Source: Gnetum montanum | Lineage: Eukaryota; Streptophyta; Gnetopsida; Gnetales; Gnetaceae | Assembly: GCA_015680685.1 (NCBI GenBank) | Contig: MNCI01013908.1 | Span: 1,200,294 to 1,264,293, forward strand | Direction of reading: 5' to 3' | DNA length: 64,000 nt | Shown here: piece after piece, positions 43,550-53,232 of the stretch | How the letters are laid out: every line of letters starts with the position of its first letter | Numbering within the stretch: the stretch's first letter is position 1 | Program-made: the position numbers and the translations under genes | Notes under the pieces: model-generated | The model's database searches: none | Told to the model about the DNA's origin: nothing | Seen by the model: the letters and a program-made list of their open reading frames with translations, nothing else

Positions 43550-46440
43550 ATGACAATGATTTCCTCAAGCACTATTGCTACGACCTCTAATGTTGAGGTT
43601 CCTCTCACAGTTCAAGGCATCACAGGTGCCGAACAGCCAACTAGCCCAGTGCTGGGGCCACGTCGATCCCTCAGGATCCAAAACCAGGTAGCTGAGGACT
43701 TGGCCCAACAACATGAGCAAGATAACTTCCTCTGTGCTAAGGTATAGGCAAACCTGCCCTTAGATGTGCAAGAACTTGAAGACAAATGTAGCTTCAAGTT
43801 TTCTTACTACAATGAAAAGGAATTTATTCCCACTCCTAGTGTTTCCATCCCTTTGACACAAATGCATCAATGGCTTATAGATTAGCTGATCTAGGTGACT
43901 AGGTCTAGGGAGCCATAGGACACAACGTCTCACCATGACGAGGCTTTCCAAGAAGGGTAGGAAGAACTNCTGCCACCATCCCTCCTACCCCATCCTTCTA
44001 GACAGACCCGTTGTCTATCGTCACTCCCTTTATGATCACGTCTACACCATCACAACCCACAATTCCACCAGCAACAGGTAGCCATGTCATGCCCTTGGTG
44101 TATCAATGCGTCTACTCCCCTATTTCATTCTCAGCCACTACTCTGCCAACCATTCCCCAGTCCATTCCTGTATCTCATCACGCACTAATCACGGCTACCT
44201 TGCCCCATGTTCACACTGTACCTACCTTGCAGTTGCATCTAGTCTCTGCATCCATTCCTATGTTTACACTTGCCCCACCGTCAGCAATGGGCCCAAGCCC
44301 ATCCACATGGTGGATCCCATTCACTTCTCCTCTTGTTTTGCAACTGTCATAGATGTCCCACTATGCTAGCCAACAAACCTTCCAAGTTTCGCAAATGGTA
44401 CAACCTAGCACGGGACTCTAGTCTATCCCATTGGCTGTGCAAATGGCCTACCCTATAGCACAACCCTCTACTGCTGCTCCAATAGCACCACCTATCGAGT
44501 GGTGGATAGAGCAAGTAGCACCATTCACAGGGGCCATCCTAATGGCACCACCTATGGGTCATGTCGCTGCCCTTGCCACGCCACAGATGGGAGCTGCCTT
44601 GGTAGTTCCCCAATCATCCACATCATCTCTGGGTTTGGATCAAGCATTCCAACTTATCCAGACCCTTACAGAGGAAATAAAATGCCTTAAGGTTGTTGGT
44701 TTTGATACGGTATAAGTCATGGACTTCTACAAGGATAATCCCATTAGCCCAGCAGTCCCCGAACTAACTTTACCCCCTAGGATGTCACTCCCCTATTTCA
44801 CAAAATAAAATGGGGAGGGTGATCCCAACGCACATCTTGTTACGTTCAGGTCCAAGCCCCTCTTTTGCAACAATGGCCACATACGATCATTTTTGTCTTT
44901 GCCATGTCTCTAACTGGAAATGCCCTGGACTAGTACCTCATCCTTCTACTCTCCATATCAACCCTAGAGGAGCTCCTGACCTAGTTTGTGATGCATTTCA
45001 AGTATAACTTGAGACCAGAAGTCATGCTAGATCAGTTGATGAGCATGAAACAAGACCCACTGGAACCAATCCAAAAATTTATACAACACTGGAGTGCTAC
45101 CCTTAATGAGATTTGTGAACCCATCGTAGAGGCCCATTTTCTGGCTAGCTTTAAGGGTGCTGTGAATGACTTTATCAAGTCCAAGTTGAACTATCTCACT
45201 CCACACACTCTTAGTCAGGCTTTTGCCAATATTAAGAGCATACAGGACATGGCTGAGGTAAGCAAAGACCCAGCCTACGTTACATATAAGAACACCTTCG
45301 CAAAGAAGGACAAAGACAAGGGTAAGGCTATAACAGCAATAGTGCTTGCTATGGTGAACAAGGCCAAACCCAATAATAGTAATAAGAATAACAAGAAACT
45401 GGCCATACCTACCACTAACCCTGCTCCCAAATAGGAAAACGCACCTCAACCTTCCACATCTGCACCTGAAGCATCTACACCACCTAAATTAAACTTTGAG
45501 AATAAAGATCGTTCAAAGTATACCCTGTTGCCAGTCAAGCCTTCAGATCTTCTGAAGCAATTACTGGTGACGAGGTACATCCAACATAAGCAGATGTCAG
45601 AGGAGGGAGCTAGGAAACATCATCGGTACTGCGAACTCCTTAGGAACCCCTCTTTGGCTTTGCCCAATGAGCCCCCAGTTCCTAAGGGTTTCAGGTTGGA
45701 GTAGTTCTATGACTATCATTAACAGTGTGGTCACGACATAGATTACTACATGGCATTAAAAGATAACATCCAAAGATGATTGATCAGGGGAAATTGATGC
45801 TAGACAAAAGCAACCTAATACGTCCCAAGAATCAATCCCTGCATGTTTACACGGATCCTCTTAGTGCCAACAATGCCGATTACATTATCAACACCATCAA
45901 TGTTGACAGTAATCCTAGACTGCCCCAGTAGTCGTTTGTGGTCTGTGTGCCTTAGCGTAGAGCACCAGTACCACTAGCGGCTAATCTAACCCTGCAACAA
46001 TCATTTTTCCTAAGAGTCTCTCCCTAGTCATCCTCCCCTACACCACCTATTCCCCAGGCATCCACCCTTGCACCACTTCAAGCAAAATCGCACCACCACA
46101 TACACTAACATCGTTAGCACCATTCATTATCAAGGGGCCAAGCCATTCAACAGTCCTTGCCCTGCATAAGACACCTACATAAGATAGCTTCATAGCCTTC
46201 TCGCCCTAAGGAACAAGAAATGCACTTCATGGATGAGACGTCAAGGGAAAGTACCACCCCAGGTACTTCCAAGCCTACGTACTTGCCCCCGGCATCTACA
46301 TCCTCATTGCTGAAAGATAACATTGCTATGCATGCACAGTCTTCATCACCTCGCCCAAAAGGATCTAAACCTACACTCGAAATTTTCTCTCCTCAGGAAA
46401 TTCATCTCCTGAGATGAATGGAAGAGGAGAAAAGTAGTAA
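43550..46440 (+). pseudogene. gag: gag of element 2
   Basis: ATG at 43550 begins MTMISSSTIATTSNVEVPL, and the first 65 codons are open. A Pro/Thr/Ala-rich region follows (43930-44700; one ambiguous base at 43969). The capsid-like domain lies at 44770-45240, and the part from 44988 is open: KYNLRPEVMLDQLMSMKQDP, AHFLASFKGAVNDFIKSKLN. Then a Lys-rich linker and a zinc-knuckle-like region near 45700 (YDYH...CGHD), with the first Cys lost. Several stops and a frameshift near 44790. The product would be the structural particle protein. Confidence 0.75.
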
Positions 46441-46462
46441 ATAGGAAGGAGGCTAAGACCTT

Positions 46463-47359
46463 TTGAGTGCTCTCACTCAGGTCAAGCAACCTTTGAAACA
46501 GAAAAATACTATGCTGAGCCTATATGACCTAATCATGACATCTACCACACATCATGAGGCTTTGGTCCACATGTTAACAACAATTCCAGTTGACGAGAAC
46601 ATGTCGACGGAAGAGAAAGCGATCCACTCAGTCATGCTTCCTTTTGCGCCTGTAGAACCCCAACCATCCCAATTGATTTTCTATGATGATTCCATTTGAG
46701 AAGACCCTAAAAAGGGTTAGGTGACTACAGCACCCCTGTTCATCACAATTTGGGTCAGCCAACATAAGGTCTGAAGGGTACATGCCAATGATGGGCCCAC
46801 TACAAATGTCATCCCTTTCCCTATTGTGGATAAGCTAGGTTTGGTTAATCAAATCAGACCCACAACAACGTCATGCTTAAAGTCATTTAATGGGGCACGG
46901 GTCGTGGTGAAAGGCATAGTCCACATTAACTTCATGGTAGGGGACTAGTTCCCCACAAATGCAATGTTCATCGTGGTTGAAGAGATGCCTGAGTTCAACC
47001 TGATCTTGGGGAGGTCATGCTTAGCGCAACTTAGGGTTGTCTCTTCACCCATTCATCAAGAGATCCATATACCTTATGTAGGCAAGGAGGTGGTAATCCA
47101 TGGCAATGAGGTAGCAATGCAAGCTATTAACAACGTAGATATGGAATAGGGCTTAGTGGTCATAACCTCTGAGAATGAAGTGCCTGTCTTTGTAGATACT
47201 AACCATTCAGCAAGAGAGTCGGCTTAGCATGCCAGTTCAAAAAATGAAAATGCATGGACTGAGTTGCCCTTCTAAGTGGAGGACAACGATGTAGATGAAG
47301 GCTGTAGCAAAGCATCTCGGCCTTATGCCTCGCCCAATCCACGATGGGTCAAGAAGTAG
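46463..47359 (+). pseudogene. Protease region of element 2
   Basis: Collinear with element 1: LYDLIMTSTTHHEALVHMLT, EEKAIHSVMLPFAPVEPQPS, then the active-site region HANDGPTTNVIPF, where the first Asp-Asp of VDDGAATN is Asn-Asp. FNLILGRSCLAQLRVVSS follows at 46964-47149. The frame ends PRWVKK-stop at 47357-47359, overlapping a GTAGTT donor-like site. Stops at about 46698 and elsewhere. Confidence 0.72.
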
Positions 47360-47507
47360 TTATGCATAGCGTAGCAACCCCACTACTTCTTATCCAGTTT
47401 GCATCCTTTGTACATTTACCGCCTTTTTGTTTTGCATCCATCCATCTACACTAGGTACCAATTAGCTATTCTCTAAATCGTTAGCATAGCATTTGTTTAC
47501 CATCCCA

Positions 47508-47785
47508 TGGCCTGAAATGGCCTAAAACTGCACTACTATCCTAGGGCCCGAAACGGCCTAAAACTAGCGGTAGCCCAAAATGACCTAAAACTATATTATG
47601 GCCCGCTAAGGCCTAAAACTAGCAAGATTTATTCTATTTACATCATGTTCGACGACTTGAAATGGCCTAAAACTAGCAACGGCCTTAAATGGCCTAAAAC
47701 TAGCGATGGCTCGAAATGGCCTAAAACTAGCAGGGACCCGTCATGGCCTAAAACTAGCGATGGCCCGAAATGGCCTAAAACTAGA
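47508..47785 (+). repeat. Array I of element 2
   Basis: Nine units of the type CCCGAAATGGCCTAAAACTAGCGATGG, the last five in near-perfect register at 23-27 bp. Element 1 has six, so copy number has changed. Confidence 0.85.
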
Positions 47786-47945
47786 ACATTAAAAAAAAAC
47801 ATAAAAATGATCACATAGATAACGCATAAGCTAGCATAAAACCAATTTCTTTTCCAAAATTCTCTTTTTCATTCAAAGCATTTTTCATCAAACAATGTTT
47901 GCAAAATTTTTGCAAAAAAATACAAAAAATTAAAAACCCATGTTG

Positions 47946-48086
47946 TCATAAGCCATCTTTGCCCACATCATCTTCACCCATACCATTGCCTTCCACATTG
48001 TTTCCTTCTATGTTACCTTCCTCTACACTACCCTCATCTACCTCTTCATTTTTTCCCTCTATGGGCCCTGTGTCTTCATCGTGAAT
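47946..48086 (-). pseudogene. Antisense gene A exon 8, acidic C-terminus (element 2)
   Basis: After the acceptor TTTTTACAATGCAG it reads IHDEDTGPIEGKNEEVDEG and continues Glu/Gly/Asn-rich to GKDGL and TGA. Open throughout. Confidence 0.68.
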
Positions 48087-48175
48087 CTGCATTGTAAAAA
48101 GTGAAGTAGTCAGCTAGAGCAACACATGAAAACTAGAATAGAGCATAAGCCTTCGCATAGCAGAAAGTGACTAAC

Positions 48176-49050
48176 CCGAGATGGCCTCACATTTTCCTTG
48201 AGCGGTATGCAATCCAAATCGAGCCTAATGCTGTTCCAAACCTCCTCCTCGGTGATATCTGCCTAGTACCTATCCCTTGGTTAAGCATTTGCAGCAACTT
48301 TCTCCTTTTCAATGGTCATCCATCTTGGTAGTCCCGAAGAAAAGAAGGTAGTAGTAGTCTCACCTGTGGGAAGATCCACTTCCCATTCAGGAGATTCAGT
48401 GACCATCACCTGCTCCATGAACTTGTTGTAAGCTTCAAAAGCACCAATAGCATCCAAGAATGCTTCATGAGTAAATAATTTTACTAAAGCATCTCGATAC
48501 TGTTTACGATATGTGGCATGTTCCAGTTTATACATGTGCTTATGATTTTTTTGGGACTGCCCCCACTCATAAAATATGGTGCTATAGTCTTTCCAGTCTT
48601 GGTTCTTCTGAGCCAACAACTCCATTTGCATTCGCTGTTCTATTATCTCCCAAGTAGCCTCGTTGTTGCGCTGCATGGCTATCCAATATCTAGCATAATC
48701 TATGACAGTCGTGCACCAACTACCATCATTAGTATCATGAGCTAGGAGGAACCCGTTCTTGGATCAAAGGTCTTCCACCTCAGCTCTCAGTTCAGCCTTC
48801 TCTTTTTCAGTCCTCTAGACCCGTTTCCACAGGTCTTCATTGATGCACCTACACTCCCACAAGGAGTGTGCTGAGTGGAAAGCACATTTTCTAGCCTCAT
48901 CGTATATGCAACAAGGCACCTCGGTCACTTTGGATGGGAATGTAGACACAACATTGAATTTCAATGCTTATTTTGGGTTCCACTTGAGTTGAGAGGTTGT
49001 AGCCACACAAAGAGCACATTAGTCACATTAGCGTAGCAAAGTTAGCAACC
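48176..49050 (-). pseudogene. Antisense gene A exon 7, coiled-coil region (element 2)
   Basis: The open part 48281-48676 reads MQRNNEATWEIIEQRMQMEL, DWKDYSTIFYEWGQSQKNHK, HEAFLDAIGAFEAYNKFMEQ and WEVDLPTGETTTTFF. Upstream, the FPSKVTEVPCCIYDEA and LWECRCINEDLW blocks match element 1, with a frameshift near 48990 (VWL then CAA instead of ACA). Ends with a GTTAGT donor. A long helical, charged segment likely forms coiled coils. Confidence 0.62.
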
Positions 49051-49103
49051 CAAGAAGTCTAGCGTAACAACCTCAAAGAGCCTAGCATAGCTTTTTTAAT
49101 TAC

Positions 49104-49218
49104 CCACTTCAGGATTGACCTGTCTGAGATGGCCAATCATGTCATCGATGATCCCCCTGCATGAATGTAAGCTTGTTAGGGATCTTGGCCCATGGTTCTA
49201 GGTGAATCAAGGGAGGTC
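49104..49218 (-). pseudogene. Antisense gene A exon 6 (element 2)
   Basis: 115 nt after acceptor AATGTTGCAG. It encodes PPLIHLEPWAKIPNKLTFMQ, then by a one-base G expansion shifts before DDMIGHLRQVNPEV. Donor GTAATT. Matches 17414-17528. Confidence 0.62.
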
Positions 49219-49327
49219 CTGCAACATTGACAGTGGTGTCTGTCACGTAACCAAATGTGTCAGTAATGACCAAGATGGACTGTAATAAGGTTGTGAGTAA
49301 CACAAATAATAGTGTAAGGGCTCCTAC

Positions 49328-49787
49328 CTAGTAAATCCTTGAGGGTGATAACAGGGGGATCTTCCATCGACATATTGTCAAACTCACCAGCATCTAATTG
49401 TAGTTCCCCTCCTTTCTGACTCAAAACTATTGCAGCACCCTTAGCATTCATCCACTCCCCTGATGCTGAACTGCATTCAGCAAAGGGATCTCTAGCAAAA
49501 ATTCCCTTCCAAGTTGATGTGGTCTTCCTCTTTATTTTCTGGGGCCTTTCCTTTTAAGGCACCAACATCCTTCTCATCCGTAGGAGGCTCCTCTTCATCT
49601 CCAAAAATGTCCTCCTCTTCAGTAGGAGGGTTTTCCTCATTGATAGGAGCTCCTTCCTTAATGGCAGGAGCTCCTTCCCTCTTGACCAGGGCCCTCTCCT
49701 CTATGACTGGGTCCCCTACATTTTTATTTTCCACCTCCATCTTGGGGGCTGACACCTCTTCATCATCATCATCTTCTTCTTCTTCCT
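49328..49787 (-). pseudogene. Antisense gene A exon 5, acidic repeats (element 2)
   Basis: Starts after GCTACCAG with a Glu/Asp run, then repeats of the type EGAPAIKEGAPINEENPP, EEEDIFGDEEE and TDEKDVG. It then gives GAAIVLSQKGGELQLDAGEF and VITLKDLL before a GTAGGA donor. The Ser-rich plus-strand frame at 49514-49816 is its mirror image. Confidence 0.65.
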
Positions 49788-49827
49788 CTGGTAGCAAAAA
49801 GATATTCGCATTATAGCTTAAAATAGG

Positions 49828-49867
49828 TGCTACGCTACGCTATGCTACCTAGCGTAGCACAGAGTAG
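49828..49867. repeat. LTR-type palindrome inside an antisense intron (element 2)
   Basis: GTGCTACGCTACGCTATGCTACC faces TAGCGTAGCACAGAGTAG in the intron between exons 4 and 5, at the same site as 18251-18295 in element 1. Confidence 0.8.
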
Positions 49868-49917
49868 TAAGCATTTAATCAAAAGGTGAAGAAACAAACA
49901 TAGAGAAGAACATTTAC

Positions 49918-50961
49918 AGATGGGAGGTTGTATCCTGCATAGCTTAAATCGCAGTGATGGCCTCCCTTCCTTGTTTGTATGGAGTGGCTCCTCGGCTGGA
50001 TGAGACCTCTTTTGCTGCAACTTAGAAGCCATCATCTCAACGATGAGATGTTTCCCTTGCGATACTCTACCTGTAGCAGCAAGGGGTGCCTCTCTCATGC
50101 TGTCCTGGCCATGGACATTGTGGGCCACCCAAGTCATCATGGAAAACAACTCCCTAATAGCTTCTAAGAGATCTTGGGCTCGGGTGGTCTGAAGGATTTG
50201 GCAGATCCATGGTTTGGAAATCTGGTTACGATCTCACATAACCCAGACCCCATTCTCACGGACTACCAAGAACTCCACAAAAAGTTGCAAGTAGGCTATG
50301 TAAAAGGCATGGTGCACGTTGAAACGAGACTCATGCTTCTTATGAAGTGTGACCATTTCAGCTTGCAAGCCTTTGCAAAGATGCCTAGCCCAGTTGTAGC
50401 AAGCCCCCTCTTCCATGACCTCCCACATCACCCAAGCTTTCTCAATCCCAATAATCTTCCCTTGGAAAAGTAGCTTGGGAAATGCACTAGCATGGAAGAC
50501 GAGGTAAACATCTTTGGCAGCTTTCGGCTTGAACTTCTCCATGAGGATCCTCTTTCAGCCTTTTGTAATCCCTAACCACTTCTTAATGTCCCTCTAATGG
50601 TTCACCTCTTTCTTGTTCTTTGACCCTACAAGGAGACCATTAGCAAGGACACCGAAAAGGTCTGCGAATAGTTGGTCATTGATTTCAAGAACCACCCGAA
50701 CGCCATGTACACGTGTGTGGAAGTGGTCTACATTTTCAAAAAAGGAGTCAGCTAGGGTGAGCATCTCAGCAACAAGGATGCTCGGGTTCATGGCCAAGAA
50801 AAAATCCATGATCCAAGCATCCTGAAGGTGCTTGATCAGGGAATCTAAGGCTGTGTGGCATAACCAGCATTGGCTCTCATCTACCTCCTCGTACTTGGAG
50901 TGGATGTTGGCCTCTTGATGCCCAGAGGTGATCACCATTACCTCCTGAGACTTCTTCACCA
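49918..50961 (-). pseudogene. Antisense gene A exon 4, unknown conserved domain (element 2)
   Basis: 1044 nt in one frame with three or four stops. Blocks: KKSQEVMVITSGHQEANIHS, DFFLAMNPSILVAEML, DHFHTRVHGVRVVLEIND, FADLFGVLANGLLVGSKNKK, SAFPKLLFQGKIIGIEKAWV, NWARHLCKGLQAEMVTLHKK, ESRFNVHHAFYIAYLQ. The alignment with element 1 keeps protein sense over the whole exon. It resembles plant mobile-domain or transposon-derived proteins only in general pattern. Function unknown. Confidence 0.6.
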
Positions 50962-51065
50962 CTATAGTAGTTTGCATGAAAATAAAAAAAAAGAAAAAAA
51001 CAAGTTAGACAAGGCATAAACAACAAAAAAAAATATGGACAACATTCGAACATGCAGTAATTTAC

Positions 51066-51352
51066 TATTTAGCTTATTAGGTTTAAACGGTGACAGGAAT
51101 GGCGAAAGATCAACCAAGACATCTTCAACAATAATAGGTTTAAAGGGTGCCCATCCCCCATCCAACCAATTGGACTCCTTGCATCTGTTGTAGAGCTTAA
51201 AATACTAGGTTGGATAAGTTTTGTACTCACCCTTGCATTGGCCTATCACACCTACATGCATATTCTCAGCGAAAGAAAACTCCCACAATGCCATCTATGC
51301 TAAGGCCAACACATCCGTATCACCATGAAGCCCATTCTCGTTGATGAAAAAC
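51066..51352 (-). pseudogene. Antisense gene A exon 3: end of HAD domain and linker (element 2)
   Basis: After the acceptor TTGTTACCAG the frame reads FFINENGLHGDTDVLALA, one stop, then MALWEFSFAENMHVGVIGQC. This fits the last strand and helix of FCP1/NIF domains (DxxLxxLxxxL). It continues GEYKTYPT...LYNRCKESNWLDGGWAP and DLSPFLSPFKPNKL. The same order occurs in element 1 (FYINKSGLHGDTNALALAQM; YSQFYNKCKEFGWMDGDW). The 3' border is uncertain because the donor is weak. Confidence 0.62.
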
Positions 51353-51434
51353 CTGGTAACAAAAACACAGTGTTAACATTTACCTAGTGTAGCAAACATT
51401 GCATAGCGTAGCGAAACATGTTTACAAAACTCAC

Positions 51435-51884
51435 CCGTCAACATAGTAAATGGTTCCTGGTGGGTTCTGGAAGCACGTTCCCATGTGACGTGCAATAAAC
51501 AAAGTGTTGTATGGATGGTAGTAATTATACTCGGGCATCTCCTAGATCCAAGAAAAATGCCTCAAGTTTCTTGGGCGCTGACTAAATCCTTCTCCCTACC
51601 TATGGCTAATTGCTACATCTGTCAAAAATCTCAGAATACCCTAGTTTTCCCTAGGCAATAGGATTTCTATTATGACGGCTGCTACCTCCTCCACCAAGTG
51701 TGACCAAACAATCACACTAAAGCGCTGGAGGAGAAATTGCAGAAAGTCCTGCGCTCCTTCCCAGAACCAGACCACCTACTGCCTCACACGTGCATGGGGT
51801 GAAGGGATAGTGGCCACTGGTTCGCTTATGTAGCACAAGACCCCTACAATTTCTAGAATAATTAAGATTGGTCTTAGTGCCACC
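51435..51884 (-). pseudogene. Antisense gene A exon 2: FCP1/NIF-like HAD domain (element 2)
   Basis: 450 nt between acceptor TTGTGCAG and donor GTGAGT, exactly as in element 1. It reads VALRPILIILEIVGVLCYIS (motif I), VVWFWEGAQDFLQFLLQRFS directly followed by VIVWSHL (motif II), EEVAAVIIEILLP, GILRFLTD, and near the end NYYHPYNTLFIARHMGTCFQ with NPPGTIYYVDG (motif IV and the NPP turn). Order and spacing follow the phosphatases of the FCP1/NLI-interacting-factor group. The motif-I Asp residues are Glu and Val and the motif-IV DD is AR, so it would be a pseudoenzyme. Two stops. A structure prediction or profile search would settle it. Confidence 0.72.
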
Positions 51885-52462
51885 CTGCACAACACAATAG
51901 CAAATGTTAATGGCATGTTTAAGTGGAGTTCAAATATAGCGTAGCAGAATTAGCATTTAGTAGATAGCGTAGCACGATTCTCTTCATACATATGGCATAG
52001 CAAAAAATATGAAGGTAATAGCGTAGTAGAATTAGCTTAGCATAGCAACAACAAAACTAAAGACAAATCTTTAAACAAAGAAGAATTTAATACACTGTAT
52101 CCATTCAAAAAATCTTCTTGACAAAGCGATTAGCATTACACTATGACAGAACATGTGTTACGCTGTCACATCATGTACATGGCCAAACCCTCTTGAGGGT
52201 CATACACTATACTATTCGCATGCCAAGTGGCTCAAATCATTCAAGCCTCTACAAAAATGACAGCCACAGTGATGGCGGTCTAGGCGACATTGCATGCAAC
52301 CTTAGCGTAACGTTCGTATGTCCGTCACGGCTGAAATGGCAACAACAATGGTGTAAGGGCAAAAATAATGACAACACAATGACAGAAAATAGAGATTGCA
52401 AAACAAACATCGTAGAAACAATAATAGAGGCATAAGCAAATAGAGGAAGCATAGCAGGCTAC

Positions 52463-52584
52463 CGGGCCAATGGTGTCTCCTCTTGCACCACAATGCGCAC
52501 CTGCAACACACGTCCTAGGGTTTCTTTCACTTCATCAACCTTGGCAAGTGCCAGGTGTTTGCATTCTTTCCTGGGAGCCATCAT
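52463..52584 (-). pseudogene. Antisense gene A exon 1 (element 2)
   Basis: 122 nt, MMAPRKECKHLALAKVDEVK ... VVQEETPLAR, followed at once by the donor GTAGCC. The coding part is open. Upstream leader of about 100 nt after the TATA box. Confidence 0.72.
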
Positions 52585-52714
52585 CTTTCTTGCCAACTCT
52601 TTCTTTGTTGCTACATCGAATCGCCTTGCTCCCTATTGGCAGAATCGCTTTACACTCCGAATGTGGGCTCTGTGCTGTTACGATGAAAATGATGAGTTTA
52701 CCAGGGTTAAACCC

Positions 52715-52722
52715 TATTTATA
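52715..52722 (-). promoter_or_regulatory. TATA box of antisense gene A (element 2)
   Basis: Perfect TATAAATA on the minus strand, 138 bp before the ATG, followed by GGGTTTAACCC, a small palindrome. The octamer is the same as in the LTR promoters, but the surroundings are unrelated. Confidence 0.7.
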
Positions 52723-52864
52723 GCTATAATGGTGAAAAGGAAACTTGTCATTCTCTCTTCCCGATTAATCTGGGGTGTTTCGTATAGTGTAGCATGCTCG
52801 CCACCGCGTAGTAGCATTGTTCGCATTAAGGCAGGTGGGCCTGAGTGAAAAGCCTTGACACACT

Positions 52865-53085
52865 TCAAACTAGCTATTTACCTTCACAAAAATATCTTGT
52901 TAGCAGTTCGCAAAGACCTTAAACTAGCACCTTCAAAATTTCACATTCTGGTGATCCGCAACGACCTTAAACTAATACTCCAATCTGTTGGCAGTCTGCA
53001 AAGACATTAAACTAGTAGTTTTTTTACATTTTATACTAGCAGTTTTGCATTTTTACTTCTAGGCAATCCACCACGACCTTAAAAG
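52865..53085 (+). repeat. Array II of element 2
   Basis: Four units with GTTCGCAAAGACCTTAAACTAGC or decayed forms, ending with GACCTTAAAA. Collinear with 21662-22015 of element 1. Confidence 0.78.
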
Positions 53086-53232
53086 GGAAAATCTTAAGCT
53101 TTCTATCATACTTTCTACTTATTTCTATTACTCACATTTCATTGCTACTTTGCAAATTTTCACTATGCACAGTTACTACAAATAGGTATCTCTTGACTAG
53201 ACTTTCATCTCATTTTGGTAGGTTGAGTGAGA

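Larger units (their letters stand above)
47946..52584 (-). pseudogene. Antisense gene A of element 2 (multi-exon, HAD pseudophosphatase + coiled coil)
   Basis: ATG at 52584, TGA at 47946-47948. Inferred exons: 52463-52584; 51435-51884; about 51066-51352; 49918-50961; 49328-49787; 49104-49218; about 48176-49050; 47946-48086. Nearly all junctions have GT donors (GTAGCC, GTGAGT, GTAAAT, GTAGGA, GTAATT, GTTAGT) and AG acceptors after pyrimidine tracts. Exon 1 ends with two bases of a codon and exon 2 supplies the third, and the exon 2/3 joint keeps frame too. The reading frame codes for about 1100 residues with only a handful of stops. It has its own TATA box. This is the best model for the ancestral gene. 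Promoter, splicing and conservation imply it was once expressed; its role is unknown. Confidence 0.78.
47356..53221 (+). other. Putative sense-strand intron of element 2 between protease and RT
   Basis: GTAGTT at the protease stop and a TTTGGTAG acceptor before GTTGAGTGAG and the RT ATG (53233). Both ends match element 1. It would remove antisense gene A and arrays I and II from the sense RNA. Inferred only. Confidence 0.5.

Noticed and set aside
49514-49816. Ser-rich open frame on the plus strand, 100 codons (also 17926-18216)
   Set aside because: It is the exact complement of the acidic GAG/GAA codons of antisense exon 5; Ser/Ala runs are its shadow.
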